Below, one piece after another: positions 54,869 through 63,109 of a DNA stretch of 64,000 bases. Position numbers and translations under genes: made by a program. The notes beneath the pieces are model-generated. The model was not told the origin of the DNA and searched no databases. It worked only from the letters and a program-made list of their open reading frames with translations. The DNA is taken from contig CAJXQJ010000002.1 of the NCBI GenBank assembly GCA_913058245.1, positions 62,001 to 126,000 on the forward strand, given 5' to 3'. Every line of letters starts with the position of its first letter. Positions within the stretch are counted from its first letter, which is position 1. The stretch comes from an uncultured Colwellia sp. (lineage in GTDB: Bacteria > Pseudomonadota > Gammaproteobacteria > Enterobacterales > Alteromonadaceae).

Positions 54869-55219
54869 ATGAAAAGATATTTAACAGCATTATCTGCCAC
54901 CTTAGTTTTAACTAGCAGCATTTACCTGCCTAGCGCATTAGCAACTAACTCTAGCACTATGTTAATTACTATCGCTGAATCATCGCCAACTCTCATTGAG
55001 CGACTCAACTCAATTGCAGGCGATGAGCCAAAGCTTCTCAAGAGTTTATTAGCTTTAGCGGATTCAAACCCTTTACAATTAGAGCGCTTATTGAACTTGC
55101 AGCTTTCAGATCCTATTGCTTTTCAGCAATTAATTGAAATTGAAAGCATCAAAAATAGCGACGCTGGAAGCGCATCATTACAAGGTACCATTAGTGATGG
55201 CGGTATTATTCGAAACTAA
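54869..55219 (+). CDS. small exported protein of unknown function
   Basis: A 116-residue protein with a signal peptide (MKRYLTALSATLVLTSSIYLPSALAT) and a helical mature part made of Leu-rich units (LIERLNSIAGDEPKLLKSLL; LQLERLLNLQLSDPIAFQQLI). GGAAA precedes the ATG at 54869; a longer frame reaches 54794. Convergent with the next gene, overlapping by four bases. No family recognised. Confidence 0.65.
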   Translation: MKRYLTALSATLVLTSSIYLPSALATNSSTMLITIAESSPTLIERLNSIAGDEPKLLKSLLALADSNPLQLERLLNLQLSDPIAFQQLIEIESIKNSDAGSASLQGTISDGGIIRN

Positions 55220-55800
55220 ACACTACATCGACTAGCATTATCGTAGTCAGTCATTAATTGCTGGAATAGTTGCTCATTACAGAGAGCATCAAACCAAGGA
55301 AGGTTAAACAAAACCGAACCTGTATTGTTAATCAATGCTGCTTTGACATGATGAATTGCAGAAGCCTTTTCATTTAACAAGCTATATACAATCGCGGAAG
55401 CATACGCAACCTCACCACTATTCGGAGCTAAAACCTGTGCTCTATTTAACGACTCTACTGCCTTACTTGCTTGCTTCAAATGACCATAAGCTTGAGCAAG
55501 GTTTGTGAGATATTTAACTTCATTTTTGCCGACAATGTCGCCAGAAGCAATGTTAACTTTACTCACTTTACCTGCGAGCTCATTTTTTAAGGCGATATAT
55601 TTTACTGCATGCCCTTCACCAATAACTGACAATTGCTTTTGGTAGTAAGTATTTTGTGCACGAAAGGCTTGTACTTTTGCACTTGGCTCAGGGCCCGCTT
55701 GCATTTGTTGGTCGTTCGACAATGACTCTTTATAATAAAATAGCCCACTTACAGAAGCAGACACAATAACAACAACACTAAGCCAAGGGATTAATTTCAT
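55216..55800 (-). CDS. membrane-anchored TPR-like protein
   Basis: A 194-residue protein: N-terminal membrane helix (LIPWLSVVVIVSASVSGLFYY), a periplasmic linker, and one to two TPR-like hairpins (EVKYLTNLAQAYGHLKQASKAVESLNRAQVLAPNSGEVAYASA). Two cysteines near the end. Upstream lies a MerR/SoxR-type promoter, so it may be stress- or metal-induced. It resembles TPR parts of cytochrome c biogenesis (CcmI-like) proteins only in outline. Confidence 0.7.
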   Translation of the reverse strand: MKLIPWLSVVVIVSASVSGLFYYKESLSNDQQMQAGPEPSAKVQAFRAQNTYYQKQLSVIGEGHAVKYIALKNELAGKVSKVNIASGDIVGKNEVKYLTNLAQAYGHLKQASKAVESLNRAQVLAPNSGEVAYASAIVYSLLNEKASAIHHVKAALINNTGSVLFNLPWFDALCNEQLFQQLMTDYDNASRCSV

Positions 55801-55869
55801 AAAGGTTTCCTAATTTAAAATATCGTCGCGATTCCATGCCCACGACATTCCTGCGTTAAATTTGGCGAC

Positions 55870-55900
55870 AGGATAAAACCTCAACCATAGTTGAGGTCAA
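55870..55900 (-). promoter_or_regulatory. MerR/SoxR-type promoter with 19-bp spacer
   Basis: On the minus strand TTGACC (-35) and TATCCT (-10) are 19 bases apart, and the spacer holds a dyad CCTCAAC-TATG-GTTGAGG. The CCTCAA-N6-TTGAGG pattern is that of SoxR boxes. It points at the 55216-55800 gene, 70 bases away. The rest of the 55801-56333 gap shows no gene. Confidence 0.65.
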
Positions 55901-56333
55901 CAATTAATTTATCAATTTCATATAAAGCGATTAAAATAGTTACTAAGTATAGTTCAATGCTCATTAGCAGATTTAATATGCTTTATTAATTACAAAAGTG
56001 ACATTAATCACTTCTAGCAATTTATATTGCCGATATTCTAACACCGACACTATTAAATATTTAATGGTTATTTAGAGTTTATTTGTTGCGCAATCAAAAG
56101 ATTAACTTAGCAAAGTAAACCATTAACTGTTTTTGAGGTCTCATCTTTATAAATATGTGGTTTACCACGCTTTAATTCTTGAAAAACAACATTATTCACT
56201 AAGCAACTTAAAACATTTTCAACTGTATAAGACGATAAGTCACTTATTTGTATCTGTTGCTAAAAATTATCTTGCGATAGTATGACCGCAATAAATCGCC
56301 GAAGTATAAGAAGTACAAATATAGGAGAACCTC

Positions 56334-57863
56334 TTGTTAAAAAAATTAATGCACATACCACTCTCAATCATTGCTATTTCACTCGTATCATTAACATTAA
56401 GCCAAACAGTTAATGCTAAAGACGGCCAGGTTAGTAAAATTGCTACTTCAACTGCTGACTATGCAGTAGAGACATACACCAAGGATATGGTTGAGAGCTT
56501 ACGAGAACTCGTTAAGCACAATACTTTGGCAAAAGAAGGTATTTCAGCAAACGACAACCCTGCTCATATTGCCTTTAAAGCTGAGCTGAAAAAACAAGCC
56601 CAAGCACTTGGTTTTGACTTCGTTGATGATGGTTATGTTGTTGTTATTGGTCTAGGTAATCAAAAAGAACGTGTAGGCATTATTACTCATGGTGATGTAC
56701 AACCGGTGAATCCTGAAAAGTGGCAAAAGTCGCCGTTTGAATTAGACACAACCACTGAGCCGGGTCGAATCATTGGCCGAGGAACTGAAGACGACAAAGG
56801 CCCTATTTCAACAGCGCTTTACGCAATGAAAGCGATAAAAGATAAAGGCATATCATTAAATAAGCGTATCGAACTATATATTTATATGGCTGAAGAGTCT
56901 GATTGGGAGCCACTAAAGGCCTATATTAAAACGCACGAACTACCACAAACCAACATAACCATTGATGCTGAGTACCCAGTGGTGACAGCTGAAAAAGGTT
57001 ACGGCACGATCAAATTAGCTTTTAATAAAAAAGAAATGCCAACTATTTCCCCTTACATTAGTGAATTCAGTGGTGGCTTTTTTGGTAGTCAAATACCTGA
57101 AGATGCTAGTGCTACCATCGAAAATGCCAATATAGTGCTGCTACAACGCTTAATGCGCAAAGCGCGCGGATATACTGGTGTAAGTTTTGACCTTGAACTA
57201 AAAGATAGTACCTTAACTATTAGAGCACTAGGGAAATCAGCTCATTCATCAAAACCTAATGATGGTGTAAACGCTATTCCACATTTAGCCGACTTACTCT
57301 CTAGAACTCGCTGGGTAAATAACGGCCCTGGCACCTTAGTTAACTTTATTAACGACAATATTGGCCTAGGTTTAGAGGGTAAGAAATTTGGTAATATCGC
57401 ATACCAAGATGATTTTATGGGCGCGATGACAGTAGCACCAACAGTCATCAAGCAACACGATGACAATATTGAATTGAACATTAACTTGCGCCGCCCGCAA
57501 GGTAAAAGCAAGCAACAATTAGTTGAAGAAATTCACCAAACCATCGTCAACTGGAACAATAAATTTGATACTAATGTCACTGAGTTAGAACACTATATTG
57601 GCGACCCATTTATTCAAAAAGATGCACCTCATATAGACACTTTATTATCAGTATTTAGTCACTTTACGGGTATAGATGATGCTAAACCTATCGCTATTGG
57701 TGGCGGTACAAATTCACGCTTATTTCCGAATGCTGTAAGCTTTGGGCCTTCTATGCCAAATACAGAATACACTGGCCACTCTGAACATGAATTTATTACT
57801 ATGGAGCAGTTTGTACTTAATTTAAAAATGTATACCGCAGTTTTAATAGAACTGTCTAAATAA
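56334..57863 (+). CDS. M20 family dipeptidase
   Basis: A 509-residue exported metallopeptidase. Signal peptide (PLSIIAISLVSLTLSQTVNAK), metal-binding GIITHGDVQPVNPEKWQKSPFEL and IIGRGTEDDKGPISTALYAMKA, the catalytic Glu pair in IYMAEESDWEP, and the C-terminal GGGTNSRLFPNAVSFGPSMP with GHSEHE. This fits PepV/Sapep-like dipeptidases. TTG is taken as the start because AGGAGA lies six bases before it. Single gene. Confidence 0.88.
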   Translation: MLKKLMHIPLSIIAISLVSLTLSQTVNAKDGQVSKIATSTADYAVETYTKDMVESLRELVKHNTLAKEGISANDNPAHIAFKAELKKQAQALGFDFVDDGYVVVIGLGNQKERVGIITHGDVQPVNPEKWQKSPFELDTTTEPGRIIGRGTEDDKGPISTALYAMKAIKDKGISLNKRIELYIYMAEESDWEPLKAYIKTHELPQTNITIDAEYPVVTAEKGYGTIKLAFNKKEMPTISPYISEFSGGFFGSQIPEDASATIENANIVLLQRLMRKARGYTGVSFDLELKDSTLTIRALGKSAHSSKPNDGVNAIPHLADLLSRTRWVNNGPGTLVNFINDNIGLGLEGKKFGNIAYQDDFMGAMTVAPTVIKQHDDNIELNINLRRPQGKSKQQLVEEIHQTIVNWNNKFDTNVTELEHYIGDPFIQKDAPHIDTLLSVFSHFTGIDDAKPIAIGGGTNSRLFPNAVSFGPSMPNTEYTGHSEHEFITMEQFVLNLKMYTAVLIELSK

Positions 57864-57992
57864 TCGATAACTAGTGCTCTTTACCGTTAATTAGTAAAGA
57901 GCATTTATCATCTAAGTTTTGCTTAGTAACTACGTAAATTTAGCCAAACTTAATATAGTAACTAGTTTCCTCTAAAAGCATCTTTGTAGTAA

Positions 57993-58394
57993 CTAATGGC
58001 AGTCACATGAATTGCTTTGATGTCGACATAATTGGTAATTCCAAAAATGAGTTAAGGCGATAAGCGCAGCGCCAACTAAGGTTAGTGTTTTTTCCACTAC
58101 TTCACCAAAACCTATAACTTCCCCCAAAAGAGCGAAAATCATCATAATTAAACCAACCGAACCAATATAAGCCACCTGAAATTTTCGATGTTTTTTGCAA
58201 CCAAGCGTTAAAGAAAACAAACTTATCGGTAATACTCCTACGACCATCCATAAATGCATTGACTCAGACTCCAAAGGTAGACTAGCTAACGCTGGCAATA
58301 AAGCTATTAGAATAGGTGCTGCTAAACAATGAATAGCGCATAAAAGTGATAAACTAATTGCGATTTTATCGGCAGGGCTTTGCAGTTGATTCAT
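57993..58394 (-). CDS. MerC domain membrane protein
   Basis: A 133-residue four-helix inner-membrane protein. The first helix holds the metal-binding pair SLLCAIHCLAAPILIALLPAL, as in MerC. The end is Cys/His-rich (QLCRHQSNSCDCH). MerC proteins import mercuric ions, but chromosomal members beside Fur/Zur-type genes are more likely linked to zinc. Divergent from the Fur-family gene. Confidence 0.85.
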   Translation of the reverse strand: MNQLQSPADKIAISLSLLCAIHCLAAPILIALLPALASLPLESESMHLWMVVGVLPISLFSLTLGCKKHRKFQVAYIGSVGLIMMIFALLGEVIGFGEVVEKTLTLVGAALIALTHFWNYQLCRHQSNSCDCH

Positions 58395-58465
58395 TCAAAT
58401 CATCCTTATTTGTGAGACTAATTAATAATATGGTTAGTTGGTTCGATGAAACTCAATAGTAGATA

Positions 58466-58483
58466 TGATACAACATAACATAA
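58466..58483. promoter_or_regulatory. possible Zur box
   Basis: TGATACAACATAACATAA partly matches the gammaproteobacterial Zur operator (TGTTAT-N-ATAACA type). It lies between the divergent MerC-like and Fur-family genes. One half is weak. Confidence 0.35.
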
Positions 58484-58624
58484 ATTATTTAAACAAACTT
58501 TATCGTATGAGTTTTAGTCATATTCTATTTCAATTCAGTGTGATATAGATGTGCTACTGGCCAATGTGCTAACATTGTCATGATCAATACGAAGTAATAA
58601 GCACGAAGAAAGGTAAGGGAAATA

Positions 58625-59080
58625 ATGTTAATCGATAATTTGCTAGAGCACGCAGCGCAAAAATGTCAGCAAGCAGGTGGCCGCTTTACCGATAAACGCC
58701 GCAATATACTGAAGAACCTTATCAATGCAAAATCCCCTCTTTCAGCCTATGACTTGACTGAACTCTATAATCAAAATAATGATAAAAAAGTTCAACCAAT
58801 GTCAGTTTATCGAATTCTTGATTTTTTTATTGAAATGAAGTTAGTTCACAAACTGCCAACACTTAATAAATACGTGGTATGTTCGCACCTTTCTTGTCAA
58901 CATAGCCACCAAGATCAATACTTTGTTGTTTGTAAAAGTTGTGGTGACGCACAAGAAATCAGTATGAATTCAAAATTAACGCAAGAACTAAACGAATCAG
59001 TTTCTTCTGTCGGTTTTCAATTAGTTGATGCCCAATTTGAACTGTTTGGCTTATGTAAAAATTGCTCTAATCAGTCTTAA
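58625..59080 (+). CDS. zur: Fur family regulator, Zur-like
   Basis: A 151-residue metal-dependent repressor. The winged helix covers RFTDKRRNILKNLINAKSPLSAYDL and PMSVYRILDFFIEMKLVHKL. Two CxxC pairs (VVCKSCGDA; GLCKNCSNQ) form the structural zinc site, and the HQDQYFVVC and CSHLSCQHSH parts supply regulatory ligands. The sequence is closer to Zur than to Fur. The divergent MerC-like gene is a likely target. Confidence 0.82.
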   Translation: MLIDNLLEHAAQKCQQAGGRFTDKRRNILKNLINAKSPLSAYDLTELYNQNNDKKVQPMSVYRILDFFIEMKLVHKLPTLNKYVVCSHLSCQHSHQDQYFVVCKSCGDAQEISMNSKLTQELNESVSSVGFQLVDAQFELFGLCKNCSNQS

Positions 59081-59134
59081 CTCTTTAATTAATAGCTTTG
59101 CAATTAGCGACTTAATTACTAGAACTATTAGCTG

Positions 59135-59563
59135 TTAGCTCATTTCTTTAAGTACCATTTTTATTGCCATACGGGTGTCGTCAATTTTTCCAACCAATTC
59201 GGTAACTACCTCTTCTTCACTAACCATTAAATGCCAAGAGTCTGCCCAAATTGCTTTTAACATAACCGCCTTATCGGCAACATCAGGGGCAATAAGTGCA
59301 CTTAAATCAACAACCAAGCCGACTTCAACCCAGCCTTTACGAGGGTTACCGGAAATTTCATCACCATCATAATGTGCAGTTAAGATGATATGCTCTAACT
59401 CCCCCAAATGCTCAAGCACTTCGAATGCTGCAGTTCGCACATTGTTATTTTCTTCACTAACTTCCATGCGCCAAGCATTATAGCTAAAGCCGAGTAATGC
59501 AAACAGCACGCTAAATATGCTCATGATGTAATAGAATTTTAATTTTTCTTTCAAATTTTTCAA
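59135..59563 (-). CDS. membrane-anchored protein of unknown function
   Basis: A 142-residue protein with one N-terminal helix (YYIMSIFSVLFALLGFSYNAW). The rest is a mixed domain (NVRTAAFEVLEHLGELEHIILTAHYDG) rich in acidic residues. The predicted shape is an inner-membrane protein with a periplasmic domain. No family recognised. Convergent with zur. Confidence 0.7.
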   Translation of the reverse strand: MKNLKEKLKFYYIMSIFSVLFALLGFSYNAWRMEVSEENNNVRTAAFEVLEHLGELEHIILTAHYDGDEISGNPRKGWVEVGLVVDLSALIAPDVADKAVMLKAIWADSWHLMVSEEEVVTELVGKIDDTRMAIKMVLKEMS

Positions 59564-59792
59564 TTTGAATACCTCTGTAATAGAATGGGAGTCATCTGCA
59601 CAATGAGTCGATTTTTGATAATAGACCGAATAAACTCAACAACTTATTCAACAAATCTGTCTTTAAATTTAAGCTAAATTGCAGCTTTTAGCCAATAATA
59701 GCGCTAGGTGTCAATTCAAAGCACTATTGCTATGGTAGTCAACACAAGTAAGCGATACTATTTAACAATAATATTTAACGTGTTTATTAAAA

Positions 59793-60518
59793 ATGAAAAA
59801 AGTTTGTATTGTTACTGGCGGTAGCTCCGGTATTGGCTTGAGTATTGTTAAGCGTTTTGTCGCTGAAAACTATCAAGTATTTAATTTAGATATAGCTTCA
59901 TCTAATGTCGGTGAATTCCGTCAATGTGACATCACTAATGTTAAGCAAGTAAAACAAATAATTAATGATATTGCTGAACAAAATGTAATTGATGTTCTAG
60001 TGTCGAATGCTGGTATTCATTTTTCGGGAAACATAGAAAACACTAATGAAGATGAGTTAGAACGTGTTTTTAATATTAATGTTAAGGGTGCCTATGCTGC
60101 CATTAAAGCAGTATTACCGGCGATGAAATTACAACAAAATGGCGCTATTATTTTAATGGCTTCAGATCAGGCATTAATTGCTAAGCATAATTCATTTGCA
60201 TATAACCTAAGTAAAGCATCTTTGGCCTCGATGGCAAAAACAACGGCCCTTGATTACGCACAATTTAATATTCGTGCTAATGCCGTTTGTCCTGGCACGA
60301 TAGAAACACCACTCTACCATAAAGCTATTGATAACTACTGCCAAAAGTCAGGCGCTAATAAAGCCGATGTTCACGCAGAAGAAGCTGCACTGCAACCATT
60401 AGGGCGCTTAGGACAGGCAGACGAAGTTGCAGAATTAGTTTATTTCCTTGGTTCCGATAAAGCAAAATTCATCACGGGAAGTTTGCAAGTAATCGACGGC
60501 GGCTACACGGCACAATAA
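59793..60518 (+). CDS. SDR family NAD(P)-dependent oxidoreductase
   Basis: A 241-residue classical SDR. Cofactor motif VTGGSSGIGLSIV, SNAG (VLVSNAGIH), the active-site YxxxK (FAYNLSKASLASMAK), and VCPGTIETPLYHKAID. The CPGTxxTPLY stretch resembles sugar-acid dehydrogenases such as 2-keto-3-deoxy-L-fuconate dehydrogenase. It forms a pair with the amidohydrolase gene six bases downstream. Confidence 0.88.
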   Translation: MKKVCIVTGGSSGIGLSIVKRFVAENYQVFNLDIASSNVGEFRQCDITNVKQVKQIINDIAEQNVIDVLVSNAGIHFSGNIENTNEDELERVFNINVKGAYAAIKAVLPAMKLQQNGAIILMASDQALIAKHNSFAYNLSKASLASMAKTTALDYAQFNIRANAVCPGTIETPLYHKAIDNYCQKSGANKADVHAEEAALQPLGRLGQADEVAELVYFLGSDKAKFITGSLQVIDGGYTAQ

Positions 60519-60524
60519 TCTATT

Positions 60525-61397
60525 ATGAGAATTATTGATCCACATATTCATTTATTTGACCTTGAAAAAGGTGATTATCAATGGCTACGACCAGAAAACC
60601 CGCCTTATTGGCCTGATAAAAGCCTAATTGCAAAAAGTTTTTCTGAGCAAGATCTAACGTTGAAATCCCCTGTAACGTTAGCAGGTTTTGTTCATATTGA
60701 AGCCGGCTTTGACAATGCAAAACCGTGGCGAGAAGTGGAATGGCTTGAGCAGAACTGCCAAGTCCTCTTTCGCAGTGTTGCTATGCTAGATATCACCCTC
60801 TCCCCTGCAGTTTTTGAAAAACAATTAACAAAATTAGTACATTACAAAAGTGTGGCTGCTATTCGGTATATTTTAGATGATCACGCACTAGTGATACTGA
60901 GTAATCCAAATAGTGAGATTAATTTACAAAAAATTGCTAAACAAAATCTTAGCTTCGAATTACAGCTTTCAATTGAAAACACCCAAGCAGTTGATCGCTT
61001 AATCGAAATTATATCAGCCACATCGGGTCTACTCTATTGTATCAATCATGCTGGTTTCCCCCCATTAAACAAAAGTAAAATGTTGGTGTGGATGCAAAAC
61101 ATCAAACGCCTAGCAGAGTTTGATAATATTTTTATCAAGTGCTCTGGTTATGAAATGGCCGAAAGAAATTATTCGATTAAATGGTGCCAAGAGGTGATTC
61201 ATCACTGCATAGTAAGTTTCGGCATTAATCGGGTAATGTTGGCCAGTAACTTCCCGCTAAGTTTATGGCGTAATAGTTATCAGCAAACTTGGCAGAACTA
61301 CGGTGTGCTTGAAAATGTTAGTAATACACAATTGAGTGACAATGACCTTGATAAGCTATGTTATAAGAATGCTTACCATTTTTATAAATTTAACTAA
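60525..61397 (+). CDS. amidohydrolase family lactonase-like protein
   Basis: A 290-residue TIM-barrel protein of the amidohydrolase_2 type. It begins RIIDPHIHLFDLEKGDYQWL, the HxH metal site of L-fucono- and rhamnono-lactonases. Later come FVHIEAG, CINHAGFP and VMLASNFPLSLW, which hold the remaining histidine and the terminal Asp-region (here Asn-Phe-Pro, not the usual Asp). It would hydrolyse a sugar lactone. The change at the last metal-site position makes activity uncertain. Confidence 0.78.
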   Translation: MRIIDPHIHLFDLEKGDYQWLRPENPPYWPDKSLIAKSFSEQDLTLKSPVTLAGFVHIEAGFDNAKPWREVEWLEQNCQVLFRSVAMLDITLSPAVFEKQLTKLVHYKSVAAIRYILDDHALVILSNPNSEINLQKIAKQNLSFELQLSIENTQAVDRLIEIISATSGLLYCINHAGFPPLNKSKMLVWMQNIKRLAEFDNIFIKCSGYEMAERNYSIKWCQEVIHHCIVSFGINRVMLASNFPLSLWRNSYQQTWQNYGVLENVSNTQLSDNDLDKLCYKNAYHFYKFN

Positions 61398-61489
61398 GCA
61401 AGTTTGTTGGCTAATTTGGTCATCTAAGTAAGACATTCTATACTATTAGAAATGTCATCTTTCTAGACGTAAAATGAGTGACGTGACCT

Positions 61490-62500
61490 ATGATAAATAC
61501 TGACAACTGCATTTTAGAACACCCTATTGAGGGCTTAGATGTCAATAAATGGCAACAGCTAGTCAATATGATGGCAGAACTTTTTGATGCTGCTAGTGGT
61601 GTCATTGTTCAGTATCGTCAGGAAACTTTTAATGTTGTAGCAACAAGTTCAAATGAGGATAACTTCCTACGAGTGAATGCAAGTTGGCCATGGGATATAA
61701 AAAGCTTCTGTCGCCGTATTGTTGAAACTAACGATAAACTTTATGTTAACAACGCTGCAAGTGATGAAGAGTGGGCTTGCGCACCGCCGGTTTCTGATGG
61801 CCCAGTACGTTCATATTTAGGCTACCCTCTCTATTGGCCAAATGGCTCCTTGTTTGGCTCATTTTGTGTTATCGACACTAAGCCAACAAACTACCCAGAG
61901 CCATTAAACAAAATGCTCGGACAATTAAAGTTGATCGTAGAAAGCGAGCTTCGCCACGTTTCTAATATCCTTGAAACTAAAGCATTATTAGCGGAAAAAA
62001 TTGAACAAGAACAACAATTAAAAAAGCTGGCGCTTTATGATCAGTTAACTAAGTGCGCCAATAGAAACTTATTAACCGAGCGTATTGATTATCAAATTGC
62101 TCAGGCCAATAGGAATGAATCTAAATTTAGTGTTATTTATTTTGATCTTGATAAATTTAAGCCAGTAAATGATACCTACGGGCATCAATGTGGCGACGTT
62201 GTGCTAGCAAATATCGCCAAAGAGGTAAAATCAATAGTACGTGACACGGATACTGTCGCAAGAATTGGCGGAGACGAATTTGTAATTGTGATGAATAAGA
62301 AAATTAACGACGATAAAATTAAACAAAAGCTACTCGATGTCGTTGAAACTCCTATTCAATATGGCGATGTTAGTGTTTATGTTTCAGCAAGCATAGGTGT
62401 TGCAACCTACCCTGACGATGGAAAAAGCATGAAAGCCCTGCTCGCATCTGCAGATGCAAATATGTACCAAAGCAAATCAACAAAAATAGCCATCGGCTAA
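61490..62500 (+). CDS. GAF-GGDEF diguanylate cyclase
   Basis: A 336-residue soluble protein. The first ~155 residues form a GAF-like sensor (VNASWPWDIKSFCRRIVE; GPVRSYLGYPLYWPNGSLFGSFCVID). After a short coiled coil the GGDEF domain follows: LYDQLTKCANRNLL, YFDLDKFKPVND, ARIGGDEFVIVM. An RxxD inhibitory site (RDTD) lies five residues before GGDEF. All active-site residues are present, so it should make c-di-GMP. Confidence 0.93.
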   Translation: MINTDNCILEHPIEGLDVNKWQQLVNMMAELFDAASGVIVQYRQETFNVVATSSNEDNFLRVNASWPWDIKSFCRRIVETNDKLYVNNAASDEEWACAPPVSDGPVRSYLGYPLYWPNGSLFGSFCVIDTKPTNYPEPLNKMLGQLKLIVESELRHVSNILETKALLAEKIEQEQQLKKLALYDQLTKCANRNLLTERIDYQIAQANRNESKFSVIYFDLDKFKPVNDTYGHQCGDVVLANIAKEVKSIVRDTDTVARIGGDEFVIVMNKKINDDKIKQKLLDVVETPIQYGDVSVYVSASIGVATYPDDGKSMKALLASADANMYQSKSTKIAIG

Positions 62501-62576
62501 AATATCTCTCGCCTTAGTATCATTTTTACCGCAATATATTCTATATATTCAGATAAAAATAGAAGCTAATTCCTTT

Positions 62577-63035
62577 ATGGATGTATTTGATAAAAAAATC
62601 CTAAATATATTACAAAACGACTGTACCGCATCGGTAAGTGATGTCGCTGATCAAGTGGGCCTTTCAACCACACCATGCTGGCGTCGTATTCAAGCCATGG
62701 AGAAAAGTGGCATTATTAAAGGTCGCGTGGCCCTTGCCGATCCTGAAAAGCTTAATGTAGGTTTAACTGTTTTTGTCACGATTAAAACCAATCAACATAA
62801 TCCTAAATGGCTCAGTGAATTTAGAAAGGTTGCTGAAGATTTCCCGGAAATTATCGAATTTTATCGCATGAGTGGTGAAGTGGACTACCTACTGCGCGTT
62901 GCCGTACCTGATATGAAAGCTTACGATGCTTTTTATAAACGCTTAATCACTCGAGCAAGCTTTGCTGACATTAGCTCTAGTTTTGCTATGGAAGAAATAA
63001 AATACACCACCGCGCTACCAATTGATTATATTTAA
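62577..63035 (+). CDS. Lrp/AsnC family transcriptional regulator
   Basis: A 152-residue regulator. N-terminal helix-turn-helix: DVFDKKILNILQNDCTASVSDVADQVGLSTTPCWRRIQAMEKSG, then an RAM ligand-binding domain (FYRMSGEVDYLLRVAVPDMKAYDAFYKRLI). Ends before a bidirectional terminator shared with the convergent enolase-family gene. Its ligand is unknown. Confidence 0.93.
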   Translation: MDVFDKKILNILQNDCTASVSDVADQVGLSTTPCWRRIQAMEKSGIIKGRVALADPEKLNVGLTVFVTIKTNQHNPKWLSEFRKVAEDFPEIIEFYRMSGEVDYLLRVAVPDMKAYDAFYKRLITRASFADISSSFAMEEIKYTTALPIDYI

Positions 63036-63063
63036 GTGCTTCTTCCCACCAGGCGGATAAAAC

Positions 63064-63090
63064 AAAAAGGAAGCATTCGCTTCCTTTTTT
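63064..63090. terminator. bidirectional terminator
   Basis: AAAAAGGAAGC and GCTTCCTTTTT form an 11-bp stem with a 4-base loop and flanking A- and T-runs, between two convergent genes. Confidence 0.88.
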
Positions 63091-63109
63091 ATCTACGTTT
63101 CTATAAACA

